From contig NZ_FXAK01000005.1 in NCBI RefSeq assembly GCF_900177515.1, forward strand, positions 814,580 through 878,579: a DNA stretch of 64,000 bases. Direction: 5' to 3'. The notes under the pieces are model-generated. The model made no database searches, was not told the origin of the DNA, and saw nothing but the letters and a program-made list of their open reading frames with translations. The position numbers were made by a program, and so were the translations under genes. The DNA comes from Azospirillum oryzae. GTDB taxonomy: Bacteria; Pseudomonadota; Alphaproteobacteria; Azospirillales; Azospirillaceae. Shown here piece by piece: positions 8,582 to 19,242 of the stretch; positions within the stretch are counted from its first letter, which is position 1, and each line of letters starts with the position of its first letter.

Positions 8582-9984
8582 GCCGCATCCTGTCCGCCGA
8601 TGGCGTGGAGTTCGAGTTCACTGTTCCCGTCGTCGTGATCGGCGGCGGGGCGGCCGGCATGGTCGCGGCGCTGGCCGCCCATGAGCAGGGCGCCGGCGTT
8701 CTGGTGCTGGAGCGTGACGCGCTGCCCCAGGGTTCCACCGCCCTGTCGGCCGGGCTGATCCCGGCGCCGGGTACCCGTTGGCAGCGCGATGCCGGAATCG
8801 AGGACAGTCCGGAGCGCTTCGCCGCCGACATCATCGCCAAGGCGAAGGGCGAACCGGACCCGGCGGAGGTCGCTCGCGTCGCCCAGGCGGTCGGTCCGGC
8901 GTTGGAATGGCTGGCCGACCGCTATGGGCTGCCTTTCTCGGTGGTGGACAATTTCAGCTATCCGGGACACAGCGCGCGGCGCATGCACGGGCTGCCCAGC
9001 CGCTCGGGCGCGGAACTGATCGACCGGCTGCGCGGCGCCGTCGAGGCCGCGGGCATCGACGTGCTGTGCGAGGCGCATGTCACGACGCTGTATGCCGATG
9101 GCCCTGCCGTGCGCGGTGTGGAAATCACTCGCCCGGACGGCAGCGTCGAGCGGGTTGGCTGCGGAGCGCTGGTTCTCGCCTGCAACGGCTATGGCGGCAA
9201 CAAGGCGCTGGTCGAGCGGCATGTGCCGGAACTGGCCGACGCGCTCTATTTCGGGCATCCCGGCAACCATGGCGACGCGCTGCTGTGGGGCGAGGCTCTG
9301 GGCGCCGCCACCCGGCACCTGTCGGGGCACCAGGGCCATGGCTCCGTTGCGCATCCCGCCGGCATCCTCGTCACCTGGGCAACCATCACCGAGGGCGGCG
9401 TGCAGGTGAATGCCGAGGGCCGGCGTTTCTCCAACGAAGCGCAGGGCTATTCGGAACAGGCCGCCATCGTGCTGCGCCAGCCGGACGGCATCGCCTGGAC
9501 CGTGTTCGACGAGCGCATCGCCGGCATCGCCCGCCAGTTCGAGGATTTCCGGCACGCCGAAGCGATGGGCGCGGTGCTGACCGCCGAAACCCCCGCCGAA
9601 CTCGCCCGGCAGATGAAGATCGACGCGGGCGCCCTGACCGCTACGTTGGCCGAGATCGACCGACTGAAGGCGGCGGGCGGAATCGACGGCTTCGGCCGCA
9701 GCTTCGCCGGTTCGGCCCCGCTGGTGCCGCCCTACCGGGCCGTCCGCGTCACCGGCGCACTGTTTCACACCCAGGGCGGGCTGGTCGTCGATGACGATGC
9801 GCGCGTTCTGGATGCCCGGGGCGAGCCGCTGCCCAACCTCTATGCCGCCGGCGGTGCCGCTTGCGGTGTCTCTGGATCGAAGGCGTCCGGCTATCTGTCC
9901 GGCAACGGCCTGCTGACCGCGGTGGCGCTGGGACGCATCGCCGGGACGGCCGCGGCCGATGCCGTCAAGGAGAAAACCCAATGA
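8578..9984 (+). CDS. FAD-dependent oxidoreductase of the fumarate reductase/succinate dehydrogenase flavoprotein family
   Basis: This 468-residue flavoprotein has the ADP-binding beta-alpha-beta motif [19 protein letters not shown] near residues 21-39, ending in the acidic VLVLERD. Its C-terminal FAD contact is [14 protein letters not shown] followed by [18 protein letters not shown]. This layout matches soluble fumarate-reductase-like dehydrogenases (tricarballylate dehydrogenase and 3-ketosteroid dehydrogenase relatives), which add or remove hydrogen across a C-C bond next to a carbonyl. The gene overlaps both neighbours by four bases. In context it could desaturate a saturated diacid or cyclic imide before hydration, but direction and substrate are inference. 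No signal peptide is visible, so it is probably cytoplasmic. Confidence 0.87.
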   Translation: MSRILSADGVEFEFTVPVVVIGGGAAGMVAALAAHEQGAGVLVLERDALPQGSTALSAGLIPAPGTRWQRDAGIEDSPERFAADIIAKAKGEPDPAEVARVAQAVGPALEWLADRYGLPFSVVDNFSYPGHSARRMHGLPSRSGAELIDRLRGAVEAAGIDVLCEAHVTTLYADGPAVRGVEITRPDGSVERVGCGALVLACNGYGGNKALVERHVPELADALYFGHPGNHGDALLWGEALGAATRHLSGHQGHGSVAHPAGILVTWATITEGGVQVNAEGRRFSNEAQGYSEQAAIVLRQPDGIAWTVFDERIAGIARQFEDFRHAEAMGAVLTAETPAELARQMKIDAGALTATLAEIDRLKAAGGIDGFGRSFAGSAPLVPPYRAVRVTGALFHTQGGLVVDDDARVLDARGEPLPNLYAAGGAACGVSGSKASGYLSGNGLLTAVALGRIAGTAAADAVKEKTQ

Positions 9985-11387
9985 CGCAACAGCCACGCAG
10001 CCTGTTCGAGAAGGTCTGGGACGCCCATGTCGTGGCGACCCGGCCCGACGGTCAGGCCCTGCTCGCCATCGACCGGCATTTCCTGCATGAGGGCTCCTTC
10101 CACGCCTTCGGCATGATCGACCATGCCGGCCGCAAGGTGCGCCGGCCGGAACTGACCTTCGCCGTCGCCGACCATTACGTGCCGTCGCACAGCCGGGCAA
10201 AGCCGATCGCCGATCCCGAGATCGCCAACATGGTGACGATGCTGGAGGCGAACGCCGGCCGCCACGGCTTGCGCCATTTCGGGCTGCACGACCCGGCACA
10301 GGGCATCGTCCATGTGCTGGCGCCGGAACAGGGCCTGACGCTGCCCGGCCTGACCATCGTCTGCGGCGACAGCCACACCTCCACCCATGGCGCCTTCGGC
10401 GCACTTGCCTTCGGCATCGGCGCCACCGAGGTGTCGCATGTGCTGGCGACCCAGACCCTGTGGCAGCGCCGTCCCAAGACCATGCGGGTCACCGTGGACG
10501 GCGTGCTCGGGCCGCATGTGACGGCCAAGGACCTGATCCTGGCGGTGATCGCCGCCATCGGCGCCGACGGGGCCGCCGGCCATGTCGTCGAATATGCCGG
10601 CAGCGCCATCCGTGGCCTGTCGATGGAAGGCCGGCTGACCGTCTGCAACATGTCGATTGAGGCCGGTGCCCGCGCCGGCATGATCGCGCCCGACGACACC
10701 ACCTTTTCCTGGATCGAGGGGCGGCACTTCGCCCCCGAAGGCGCGCTGTTCGACCGGGCGGTGGAGCATTGGCGGACCCTGCCCAGCGATGACGGTGCCG
10801 TCTTCGACCGCGAGGTGACGCTGGATGCCGCCACCATCGCGCCGGCCGTAACCTGGGGCACCAGTCCGGAAACCGCGGTTCCGGTGACTGCGGCGGTCCC
10901 CGATCCGGGCGCCGAGGCCGATCCGGTGCGCGCCGGGCAGATGCGAAAGATGCTGGATTACATGGGTCTCGCCCCCGGCATGGCGCTGGAGGACGTATCC
11001 ATCGACCGCGTCTTCATCGGCTCCTGCACCAACGCCCGGCTGGAGGATCTGCGCGCCGCCGCCGCCGTGCTGCGCGGGCGTCGTGCCGTGGTGCCCGGAC
11101 TGGTGGTTCCGGGGTCGGTCCCGGTGCGCCGGCAGGCGGAAGCGGAGGGGCTGGACCGCGTCTTCATCGACGCCGGGCTGGAATGGGGGGAGCCAGGCTG
11201 TTCGATGTGCGTGGGCATCAACGGCGACCTCGTTCCGGCGGGGGAGCGCTGCGCCTCCACCACCAACCGCAACTTCCCCGGCCGCCAGGGGCCGAACGCC
11301 CGCACGCATCTGATGAGCCCGGCGATGGCCGCCGCCGCCGCCGCGACCGGTCGCCTCACCGATGTCCGCAAGTTGGGAGCCTCATAA
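9981..11387 (+). CDS. Aconitase-family hydratase large subunit, LeuC-like
   Basis: The 468-residue protein has the three iron-sulfur ligands of the aconitase/isopropylmalate isomerase large subunit: Cys349 in GSCTN, and Cys407 and Cys410 in CSMC. It also has substrate-loop sequences [18 protein letters not shown] and [12 protein letters not shown]. Length is that of bacterial LeuC. The small subunit follows directly at 11388. Because it sits inside a catabolic operon, away from leuB or leuA, it may not make leucine. LeuCD paralogues also serve as maleate hydratase, dimethylmaleate hydratase or citraconase, and these would fit a neighbouring KRCGH lyase. A plain leucine role cannot be excluded from this window alone. 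Confidence 0.9.
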   Translation: MTQQPRSLFEKVWDAHVVATRPDGQALLAIDRHFLHEGSFHAFGMIDHAGRKVRRPELTFAVADHYVPSHSRAKPIADPEIANMVTMLEANAGRHGLRHFGLHDPAQGIVHVLAPEQGLTLPGLTIVCGDSHTSTHGAFGALAFGIGATEVSHVLATQTLWQRRPKTMRVTVDGVLGPHVTAKDLILAVIAAIGADGAAGHVVEYAGSAIRGLSMEGRLTVCNMSIEAGARAGMIAPDDTTFSWIEGRHFAPEGALFDRAVEHWRTLPSDDGAVFDREVTLDAATIAPAVTWGTSPETAVPVTAAVPDPGAEADPVRAGQMRKMLDYMGLAPGMALEDVSIDRVFIGSCTNARLEDLRAAAAVLRGRRAVVPGLVVPGSVPVRRQAEAEGLDRVFIDAGLEWGEPGCSMCVGINGDLVPAGERCASTTNRNFPGRQGPNARTHLMSPAMAAAAAATGRLTDVRKLGAS

Positions 11388-11999
11388 ATGGACCCCTTTG
11401 TTACGCTGACTGCGCCGGCGGTGCCGCTCGACATCGCCAACATCGACACCGACCAGCTTCTGCCCGCCCGCTTCCTGAAGAAGCCACGCAGCGCCGGTTA
11501 CGGCAACTTCCTGTTCCATGACGAGCGCAAGCCCGGCTTCCCGCTGGACGAACCCGCCTATTCCGGGGCTCGCGTCCTGGTGAGCGACCGCAACTTCGGC
11601 TGCGGATCGTCGCGGGAGGGGGCGGTCTATGCGCTGGTGGACGGCGGCTTCCGCTGCGTCGTCGCCCCCAGCTTCGGCGACATCTTCGCCGCCAATGCCG
11701 CCAAAAACGGTTTGCTGACCGTCACCCTGCCGGAGGACGCGGTGGCCGCCCTGCGCCGGCAATTGCAGGAAGCGCCGGGTGCCACCGTCACCGTGGATTT
11801 GCCGGCCCAGACGCTTACCGGCCCCGACGGACGGCCGCTGCCCTTCGCCATTGACCCCTTCAAGAAGGAGTGTCTGATCGAAGGGCTCGACGACGTCGCG
11901 CTGACCCTGCGCCACCAGGACGCCATCGACCTCTTCGACCAGCGCGACGCCGAGCGGCGGCCGTGGGTGGTGCCAGGGGTGGTACCGGGCGTAGCCTGA
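11388..11999 (+). CDS. Aconitase-family hydratase small subunit, LeuD-like
   Basis: The 203-residue swivel-domain subunit partners the preceding LeuC-like protein. The typical opening PLDIANIDTDQLLPARFLK and the loop DRNFGCGSSREGAVYAL, which contacts substrate in LeuD, are intact, followed by APSFGDIFAANAAKNGLL. Length matches LeuD. The ATG follows the large-subunit TAA with no gap, so the two are made together. It closes the catabolic operon: the next gene is convergent and only 11 bases separate the two stops. No T-rich hairpin is evident between them. Confidence 0.9.
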   Translation: MDPFVTLTAPAVPLDIANIDTDQLLPARFLKKPRSAGYGNFLFHDERKPGFPLDEPAYSGARVLVSDRNFGCGSSREGAVYALVDGGFRCVVAPSFGDIFAANAAKNGLLTVTLPEDAVAALRRQLQEAPGATVTVDLPAQTLTGPDGRPLPFAIDPFKKECLIEGLDDVALTLRHQDAIDLFDQRDAERRPWVVPGVVPGVA

Positions 12000-12010
12000 C
12001 CGGCGGCGCC

Positions 12011-12913
12011 TTACCCGTTGCCGCTGCGCTCCTCGTCGGAAACGCCCGAATCCGACAGGTCGGAATCGATGCCCAGCACCTCCGCGGCGATGCGGGCGAC
12101 ATTGCCGTTGATGGGGGGCGGGGCGATGTTCACGCCGTCCTTCAATGCGGCGGTGACGATCTCCAGCACCTTGAGGCGGGCGAACCATTTGGAATTCGCC
12201 TCCACCGCGTGCCACGGCGCCTGGGGGGTGGAGGTGCGGTCGAACATCGCCTCCGCCGCCTTGACGTAGTCGTCCCATCGGGCGCGGTTGCGCAGATCCT
12301 CCTCCGTCAGCTTCCAGCGCTTGTAGGGGTTCTTCATCCGCTCGCGGAAGCGCTCCAGCTGTTCTTCCGGGGTGATGTGCAGGAACAGCTTGACGATGCG
12401 GACGCCGTCGTCGGTCAGCAGACGTTCGAACTCGTTGATCTCGTCATAGGCCCGCTTCCACTGCTCCTTGCTGGCGAACTTCTCCACCCGCTCCACCATG
12501 ACGCGGCCGTACCATGACCGGTCGAAGATGGCGAAGGTGCCGGCCGCCGGCAGCTTGGTCCAGAAGCGGTACAGGTAATGCTTTCCCTGTTCCTCCGCCG
12601 TGGGGGCGGAGATCGGCCAGACATGGAAGCCGCGGGGGTCGAGCGGCTCGGTCATGCGACGAATGGCCCCGCCCTTGCCGGCGGCGTCCCAGCCTTCGAA
12701 CACCACGATGGCGCGGCGCTTCTCGTGCCAATAGGTCTGCTGGATGTGCAGCAGTTCCTTCTGCAGTTTGCCGAGTCGGCGGTCGTACTCCTCCGCCGTG
12801 TCGATCCGCACCTTCTTCTGGTCCAGTTTACCGAGGCGGATTTTCGAGGCCTTGCCGGGCTTCTCGGCCATTAGGTGCATCCTGTGCTGGTGATGTCCGT
12901 TGCGGGTTGCCAT
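12011..12913 (-). CDS. ppk2: Polyphosphate kinase 2 family protein
   Basis: The 300-residue protein has the PPK2 core. Walker A is GWDAAGKGG at residues 74-82 (VVFEGWDAAGKGGAIRRMTE), the second phosphate loop is FDRSWYGRVMVERVEKF, and DDYVKAAEAMFDRTSTPQAPW is near the C-terminus. PPK2 enzymes move phosphate between polyphosphate and nucleotides, mostly favouring GTP or ATP synthesis from polyphosphate. The N-terminal 40 residues are basic and variable, and the start is uncertain: ATG at 12913, or at 12871 (MAEKPGKAS), with no convincing ribosome site for either. It is divergent from the GlgE fusion gene across 174 bases that probably hold both promoters. The last residues are Asp/Ser/Glu-rich. 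Confidence 0.9.
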   Translation of the reverse strand: MATRNGHHQHRMHLMAEKPGKASKIRLGKLDQKKVRIDTAEEYDRRLGKLQKELLHIQQTYWHEKRRAIVVFEGWDAAGKGGAIRRMTEPLDPRGFHVWPISAPTAEEQGKHYLYRFWTKLPAAGTFAIFDRSWYGRVMVERVEKFASKEQWKRAYDEINEFERLLTDDGVRIVKLFLHITPEEQLERFRERMKNPYKRWKLTEEDLRNRARWDDYVKAAEAMFDRTSTPQAPWHAVEANSKWFARLKVLEIVTAALKDGVNIAPPPINGNVARIAAEVLGIDSDLSDSGVSDEERSGNG

Positions 12914-13087
12914 ATGCGGCGGGCGGAACCTTCACCGCCCCGACGGGTTGACCGGCGGGAGCATGGTGTCGGCCGCAGTGTGGGCATCGGTGCATTCCGG
13001 AGGGGACAGCGCCGATGTCGCTTCGTCGATCCCACAACGGGGACCGGCGGCTGTCAACGGAGAAGCAGGGCCAAGGAAGGGGGTTCC

Positions 13088-16000
13088 ATGAGCATCGTCG
13101 GACCACGCATCTACAACCTGTTTCCGACCCTGGTTGGTCCGGTCCGCGATTGGGCCGGTCACCTGCCGCGGATCCAGGGGATGGGATTCGACTGGATATT
13201 CCTGAACCCGATCCATCAGCCGGGATTCTCCGGCAGCCTCTATGCGGTGAAGGATCCCTATCGGCTGCATGACGCGCTGCGTGGCGGCTCGCACGAGAGC
13301 GACGACGAACTGCTGCGCCGCTTCATCGGGGAGGCCGGGGCGCACGGCCAGTCGGTGATGATGGATTTCGTCATCAATCACACCTCCCGCGATGCCCTGC
13401 TGGTCGACCAACATCCCGATTGGTACAAGCGCGGCCCCGACGGCGACCTGCACCGGCCCGGCGCCGTCGATCCCAACAACACCGCCAACGTCACGGTGTG
13501 GGGCGACCTCGCCTCGCTGGACTATGACCGGGCTGAGTCGCGGGCCGGGCTGATCGGCTATTGGTCCGACTATCTGCGCCACTATATCGGGCTGGGCGTG
13601 AAGGGCTTCCGCTGCGACGCCGCCTATCAGGTTCCGGCGGAGGTGTGGAAGAGCCTGATCGACGCCGCCCATGCCGTGAACCCGGAGGTGAAGTTCTTCG
13701 CCGAGACGCTGGGCTGCACCGTGGAACAGGTGCGCGAACTGTGCGGCGCCGGCTTCGACTTCCTGTTCAACAGCGCCAAATGGTGGGACTTCAAGGCCGA
13801 CTGGCTGCTGGACCAGTATGACGAGTTCCGCTGGATCGCGCCATCCATCGCTTTTCCGGAAAGCCACGATACCGACCGGCTGGCGGCGGAAGTTGGCAGC
13901 CAGGACGCAGTAAGGCTCGCCGCCCAACTGAAGATGCATTATCTGTTCGCCGCCAGTTTCTCCACCGGCGTGCTGATGCCGGTCGGCTACGAATACGGCT
14001 TCACCCGCAAGCTGGATGTGGTGCGCACCAGCCCCGCCGACTGGGAACAGCCGAAGCTGGACCTGACCGGCTTCATCGGCGCGGTCAACGCCATGAAGGC
14101 CGCCACTCCGGCCCTGAACGTCGAGGGACCGCAGCGCCGCGTGACCTCGCCGCACAGCCCGGTGCTGGGCCTGATCCGGCAGGTGGACGGCGCCGCGCTC
14201 GACCAGCCGGACGGCTGCGCCATCCTGGTGCTGAACCCGGACGAGAACCGGCCGCACACGCTCGACGTCGGCCCGATCCTGGCCGCCACCGGCGGCACCT
14301 ATGAAGCGTTCGAGGATGTGACGCCGGAGGCGGAGCCGCTGCCGATGGAGCCGGGCGAGGCGATGATGCTGCGCCCGATGGAACTGCGCGTCTTCCGCGC
14401 CCGCGCCGCCCGCAGCCACCCGGTCGAACTCCACGACGTGGAGGAGCGGGAATGGATGGATTCCATCGCCGCCGGCCGGATGACCATCGAGAATGTCTAT
14501 CCGGAGCTGGACGGCGGCCGCTTCGCCGTCAAGCGCGCGGTCGGCGACGTGATGGAGGTGTGGGCCGACATCTACACCGACGGCACCTTCGTCCTCGCGG
14601 CTTCCGTCATGTACAAGGCGGACGGCGACGAGGAGTGGAGCGAGGCGCCGATGCGCTTCCACGAGAACGACCGCTGGGTCGGCCGCGTGCCGCTGACCCG
14701 CAACGCCCGCTACACCTACAGCATCGAGGCTTGGCGCGACGTCTGGGAAAGCTGGCGCGCCGACTTCAAGAAGAAGGTCGATGCCGGCATGGTCGTCGAT
14801 CTGGAACTGGTGGAGGGCCGCCGCTTCGTCGAGCAGGCGCTGGACCTGAACCATGGTGACGGCCGTGCCGCGCTGGAGGCGGTGATCGAGCGGATGCAGT
14901 CGCTGGCCGGCCGCGAGGCCATCGACTACGCCCTGTCGGACGAGCCGCGCCGCGTCATGAAGCAGTATGGCGAGCGGCAGTATAAGTCCCGCTATGTCCG
15001 CGAACTGGAGGTCTATGTCGACCGCACCGCCGGCGCCTATTCGGCGTGGTTCGAGATCTTCCCGCGTTCGGCCTCGCCCGATCCGTCGCGGCCCGGCACT
15101 TTCGACGATGTGGTGAACCTGCTGCCCATGGTGCGCGACATGGGCTTCGACGTGCTGTATTTCCCGCCGATCCACCCGATCGGCCGCGCCTTCCGCAAGG
15201 GCAAGAACAACACGCTGAACCCCGGTCCCGACGATCCCGGCGTGCCCTATGCCATCGGTGCGGAGGAGGGCGGGCACGACGCCATCGACCCGATGATCGG
15301 CGACTTCGACAGCTTCCGCCGGCTGGTGCGCGAGGCCAAGCGCCATGGCATTGAGATTGCGCTGGACTTCGCCGTGCAGTGCTCTCCAGACCATCCCTGG
15401 GTGAAGGAGCATCCGCACTGGTTCTACTGGCGGCCCGACGGCACCATCCGCTATGCCGAGAATCCGCCGAAGAAGTACCAGGACATCGTCAATGTCAGCT
15501 TCTACCGCCAGTCCTATCCGGATCTGTGGTACGCGCTGCGCGACGTGGTGCTGATGTGGTGCAAGGAGGGTGTCCGCATCTTCCGCGTCGACAACCCGCA
15601 CACCAAGCCCTTCCCCTTCTGGGAATGGATGATCCGCGAGGTGCAGGACCGCTACCCCGACGCCCTATTCCTGGCCGAGGCCTTTACCCGGCCGAAGCTG
15701 ATGAAGCGGTTGGCCAAGGTCGGCTTTACCCAGTCCTACAGCTACTTCACCTGGCGCACCACCAAGCCGGAGCTGACCGAGTATCTGACGGAGCTGACGC
15801 AGAGTGAATCGCGGGAGTACATGCGGCCGAACTTCTTCGCCAACACGCCCGACATCCTGCCGCCGATCCTGACCCATGGCGGCCGGCCGGCGCACATGAT
15901 GCGGGCTGTGCTGGCGGCGACGCTGGCCGGTGTCTACGGCCTCTACGGCCCCTACCTGCTGTGCGAGGCGGAAGCCTATCCCGGCAAGGAGGAATACAAC

Positions 16001-16408
16001 CACTCGGAGAAGTACGAAGTCCGGCACTGGGACTGGAACAAGCCCGGCAACATCCGCGACTACGTCACCGCCATCAACCGCATCCGCCGAGAGAACCCGG
16101 CGCTGCAACAGTTCACCAACCTGCGCTTCTACAACGCCTTCGACGACAACATCCTGCTCTACGGCAAGATGACGGCGGCCAAGGACAATGTGATCCTGAT
16201 CGCGGTGAACCTCGATCCCCACAACGGCCATGGCGGCACCATCGAGGTTCCGCTGTGGGAACTGGGTTTGCCGGACGGCGCCCATGTCCAGGTGGAGGAT
16301 CTGTTCAGCGGCCACCGCTTCACCTGGATCGGCAAGTTCCAGCATGTATGGCTGGATCCCCACCGCAACCCCGCGGCGATCTGGAGGATCGTGCCGCCGG
16401 GGGTGTGA
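13088..16408 (+). CDS. glgE: Double GH13 protein: N-terminal alpha-amylase-like domain fused to a GlgE-type maltosyltransferase
   Basis: The 1106-residue protein carries two complete GH13 catalytic sets. The first (residues about 1-440) has Asp177 in GFRCDAAY, Glu206 in FFAETLG and Asp261 in PESHDTDR. The second (about 455-1106) begins with the GlgE N-terminal domain and has Asp835 in RVDNPHTKP, Glu864 in LAEAFTRP and Asp922 in NTPDIL, matching the GlgE nucleophile, acid/base and third carboxylate. GlgE transfers maltosyl units from maltose 1-phosphate onto alpha-glucan. The extra domain may trim or isomerise glucan, but its activity is unknown. The start at 13088 follows an AAGGAAGG stretch. 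A normal GlgE alone is about 660 residues, so this is a fusion. No treS, pep2 or glgB is present in the window. Confidence 0.9.
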   Translation: MSIVGPRIYNLFPTLVGPVRDWAGHLPRIQGMGFDWIFLNPIHQPGFSGSLYAVKDPYRLHDALRGGSHESDDELLRRFIGEAGAHGQSVMMDFVINHTSRDALLVDQHPDWYKRGPDGDLHRPGAVDPNNTANVTVWGDLASLDYDRAESRAGLIGYWSDYLRHYIGLGVKGFRCDAAYQVPAEVWKSLIDAAHAVNPEVKFFAETLGCTVEQVRELCGAGFDFLFNSAKWWDFKADWLLDQYDEFRWIAPSIAFPESHDTDRLAAEVGSQDAVRLAAQLKMHYLFAASFSTGVLMPVGYEYGFTRKLDVVRTSPADWEQPKLDLTGFIGAVNAMKAATPALNVEGPQRRVTSPHSPVLGLIRQVDGAALDQPDGCAILVLNPDENRPHTLDVGPILAATGGTYEAFEDVTPEAEPLPMEPGEAMMLRPMELRVFRARAARSHPVELHDVEEREWMDSIAAGRMTIENVYPELDGGRFAVKRAVGDVMEVWADIYTDGTFVLAASVMYKADGDEEWSEAPMRFHENDRWVGRVPLTRNARYTYSIEAWRDVWESWRADFKKKVDAGMVVDLELVEGRRFVEQALDLNHGDGRAALEAVIERMQSLAGREAIDYALSDEPRRVMKQYGERQYKSRYVRELEVYVDRTAGAYSAWFEIFPRSASPDPSRPGTFDDVVNLLPMVRDMGFDVLYFPPIHPIGRAFRKGKNNTLNPGPDDPGVPYAIGAEEGGHDAIDPMIGDFDSFRRLVREAKRHGIEIALDFAVQCSPDHPWVKEHPHWFYWRPDGTIRYAENPPKKYQDIVNVSFYRQSYPDLWYALRDVVLMWCKEGVRIFRVDNPHTKPFPFWEWMIREVQDRYPDALFLAEAFTRPKLMKRLAKVGFTQSYSYFTWRTTKPELTEYLTELTQSESREYMRPNFFANTPDILPPILTHGGRPAHMMRAVLAATLAGVYGLYGPYLLCEAEAYPGKEEYNHSEKYEVRHWDWNKPGNIRDYVTAINRIRRENPALQQFTNLRFYNAFDDNILLYGKMTAAKDNVILIAVNLDPHNGHGGTIEVPLWELGLPDGAHVQVEDLFSGHRFTWIGKFQHVWLDPHRNPAAIWRIVPPGV

Positions 16409-16433
16409 AGTCACTCACTTGCCCCCACCCCAA

Positions 16434-16458
16434 CCCTCCCCCGCTGGGCGGGGGAGGG
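16434..16458. repeat. GC-rich palindromic intergenic repeat, copy 1
   Basis: A near-perfect palindrome (arms CCCTCCCCCGC and GCGGGGGAGGG around TGG) lies just after the GlgE fusion gene, inside a longer imperfect stem whose outer arms read CTTGC and GCAAG. A second copy with the same core lies at 63266-63288, also between genes. It looks like a dispersed REP-type element rather than a terminator because no T-run follows. Confidence 0.6.
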
Positions 16459-16527
16459 AGCAAGTGCTGATGTGGGAGAGCGGCGGAGGTTAGGTGGAGG
16501 TCTAACATTCCCAAAAAGCCAGATAAG

Positions 16528-16556
16528 AAAAAAGCGGCCCCGCAGGGCCGCTTTTC
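16528..16556. terminator. Bidirectional rho-independent terminator
   Basis: The arms AAAAGCGGCCC and GGGCCGCTTTT enclose a short CGCA loop. On the minus strand the stem is followed by TTTTTTC and on the plus strand by TTTTCTC, so it can stop both the GlgE fusion transcript and the small minus-strand gene that ends at 16580. Confidence 0.85.
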
Positions 16557-16579
16557 TCAATCTCGTTTGTCCACCGACT

Positions 16580-16819
16580 TCACCGCCGACGGATCATCGT
16601 CACGCCGCCGACGGTCTTGTCGAGGAAGGCGATCATGGTGTCCGGCTTCGGCCCGACCGAAGAGGCGGCGAAGGCCATCCACCAGCGCGCCATCGGGGTG
16701 GTCCAGCCGTAGCGGTCGGCGATGATCTGGACATCCATGGTAGAGGACATGGTCGACTGGGCGGTCGTCGGCGCGCGGGGGGCGCCGGACGGGGTAACCT
16801 GGGATTCGACGCTGTGCAT
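16580..16819 (-). CDS. Small hypothetical protein, 79 residues
   Basis: I do not recognise this family. The reading frame starts at an ATG preceded 4 bases upstream by GGGAGG, a strong ribosome site, and ends 24 bases before a strong hairpin terminator oriented the same way. Both support a real gene. The product begins MHSVESQVTPSGAPRAP. It has a Ser/Thr/Pro-rich first 30 residues, then DVQIIADRYGWTTPMARWWM with two adjacent tryptophans, and a basic C-terminus MIRRR. There is no signal peptide or clear membrane span. The terminator is shared with the GlgE fusion gene on the opposite strand. Confidence 0.55.
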   Translation of the reverse strand: MHSVESQVTPSGAPRAPTTAQSTMSSTMDVQIIADRYGWTTPMARWWMAFAASSVGPKPDTMIAFLDKTVGGVTMIRRR

Positions 16820-16957
16820 GGTTCCTCCCAACGGGGACGTTCGGTGTCCGCTTATGCGGTACCTTAGCCCTCAACCGCTGAAAGTGGCAGAGTTGCTTTG
16901 GTCCTAAGGGGTACTATACCTTTGGCTGCAAAGGTTCCATGCGGCCGAATGCGCCTT

Positions 16958-17149
16958 TCAGGTAGGCGGAAGCGGCAATCCGCTGGCCCAGGCCACCATC
17001 GCCACCAAGGCCGCCCGGTTGGCCGGCCGGAACAGCAGAGCCAGTCGCACCCACAACGGCGAAACCTTGAGTTCCGCAGCCATTTCCTCGACTTCCGCCG
17101 GGGACAGCTGCAGGTCGGGAGCGGGGTCGTCATTCAGATCATCACGCAT
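16958..17149 (-). CDS. Small hypothetical protein, 63 residues
   Basis: No family recognised. The start ATG at 17149 has GGAGGG 7 bases upstream. The N-terminal half is acidic (MRDDLNDDPAPDLQLSPAEV, then EEMAAELKVS). The C-terminal half is hydrophobic and basic, with an amphipathic stretch WVRLALLFRPANRAALVAMV that could associate with a membrane. Codon use is like that of neighbouring genes. It ends about 140 bases upstream of the other small minus-strand gene, and the two could be co-transcribed. Confidence 0.45.
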   Translation of the reverse strand: MRDDLNDDPAPDLQLSPAEVEEMAAELKVSPLWVRLALLFRPANRAALVAMVAWASGLPLPPT

Positions 17150-17246
17150 TGGCAACCCTCCGCGAATGCCGCAGGTCACGATGGATAAGGAACAATCCGT
17201 CTGACCGGCAATCGCGCCGCCGCGTGTGACAAATAGTGGCCGCCCT

Positions 17247-18243
17247 TTACTTGGCCGCCAGCAGCGCCCTTGGCGCCCGGTCCGCGCCGCTGGCCAGCGG
17301 CACCTTGGGGTTCTCGATCCAGGCGATGACGTCGTTGACGACCAGCTTGCCCTTCAGGTCTCGCAGCAGCATGTGGTAGCCATCGGGATAGACCGCGACG
17401 ACATGCCGCCCGCCGGCCTCGAAATCCTTCAGCGCGCGTTCCACCGGCCGCGGCGGCAGAACCTCCTCATGCGCGCCGTAAAGTACCAGCGAGGGTGTCT
17501 GCAGACGTTGGCAAGCGTCGAGCGCCGACCCCATCAGGTCGGTCAACCCCTCCAGCGCATCGACGCGCGAGCCCTTGATCACCAGCGGATCCCGGCCCAG
17601 CGCCCGCAGCATCTCGATGTTGTCGGACGGATGGATGCCGAGATCCTGCGGCGGATGCACCACCATGCCCGGCACGAGGTTGTAGGTGATCCACAGAGCG
17701 GCGCGCGGGAAGAAGCCCATCGCCTGCCGGCCCCAGACAGCGGGGGCGACAAGGATTGTGCCGTCTACCTTCGGTGGATTGGGGCCGGTCATCGCGGTCA
17801 GCACCACCGCCCCGCCCATGCTCTCGCCCATCAGATAGACCGGGACGTCGGGATGGCGCCTGCGCACCATCTCCACCGCGGTGCGGGCGTCGCTGACCAG
17901 GGTGGGGGTGCCGGCCCAAACGCCGCGTTCGCGGGTTGCACCGAAGCCGCGCTGGTCATAGGCATAGGTGGCGATGCCGGCCGCGGCGAAGTCCCGGCCG
18001 GCGCCGTCGAAGGCGTTGGAATAGTCGTTATAGCCGTGCAGGGCCACCACAGCCGCCCGAACATGGCCATCGGCCGGCAGCCAAGAGCGCATCGGCAGCT
18101 CGAAGCCATCGGCGGCGATCAGCACGCGGTCGTTCAGCTGCGGCTGGACGACGGCCGTTCCCATCGGCTGGAAATCGGCGGCACAGCCGCCTAGCAGAAG
18201 TCCCAACCCCAGAACAGCCGCCAAGCCGACAGCCGCCGAACCG

Positions 18244-18254
<11 letters not shown>
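17247..18254 (-). CDS. Alpha/beta hydrolase lipoprotein (lysophospholipase/monoacylglycerol lipase-like)
   Basis: The 335-residue product starts with a lipoprotein signal peptide whose lipobox is LLGG-Cys24. The mature part has an alpha/beta hydrolase fold. The nucleophile elbow is GESMGG, preceded by the oxyanion region VALHGYNDYSNAF, and GYHMLLRD near the end supplies the catalytic histidine. The closest described type is the PldB/MGLL-like serine hydrolases acting on lysophospholipids or acylglycerols. Its start overlaps the end of the upstream ABC ATPase gene by 11 bases, so the two are co-translated. That coupling suggests a shared role at the envelope, for instance lipid or glycan export, but there is no direct evidence. 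Confidence 0.85.

Positions 18255-19242
<988 letters not shown>

Noticed and set aside
12932..15601. Open minus-strand frame of nearly 890 codons
   Set aside because: It is antisense to the GlgE fusion, whose catalytic motifs are unambiguous. The translation has shadow-type composition.
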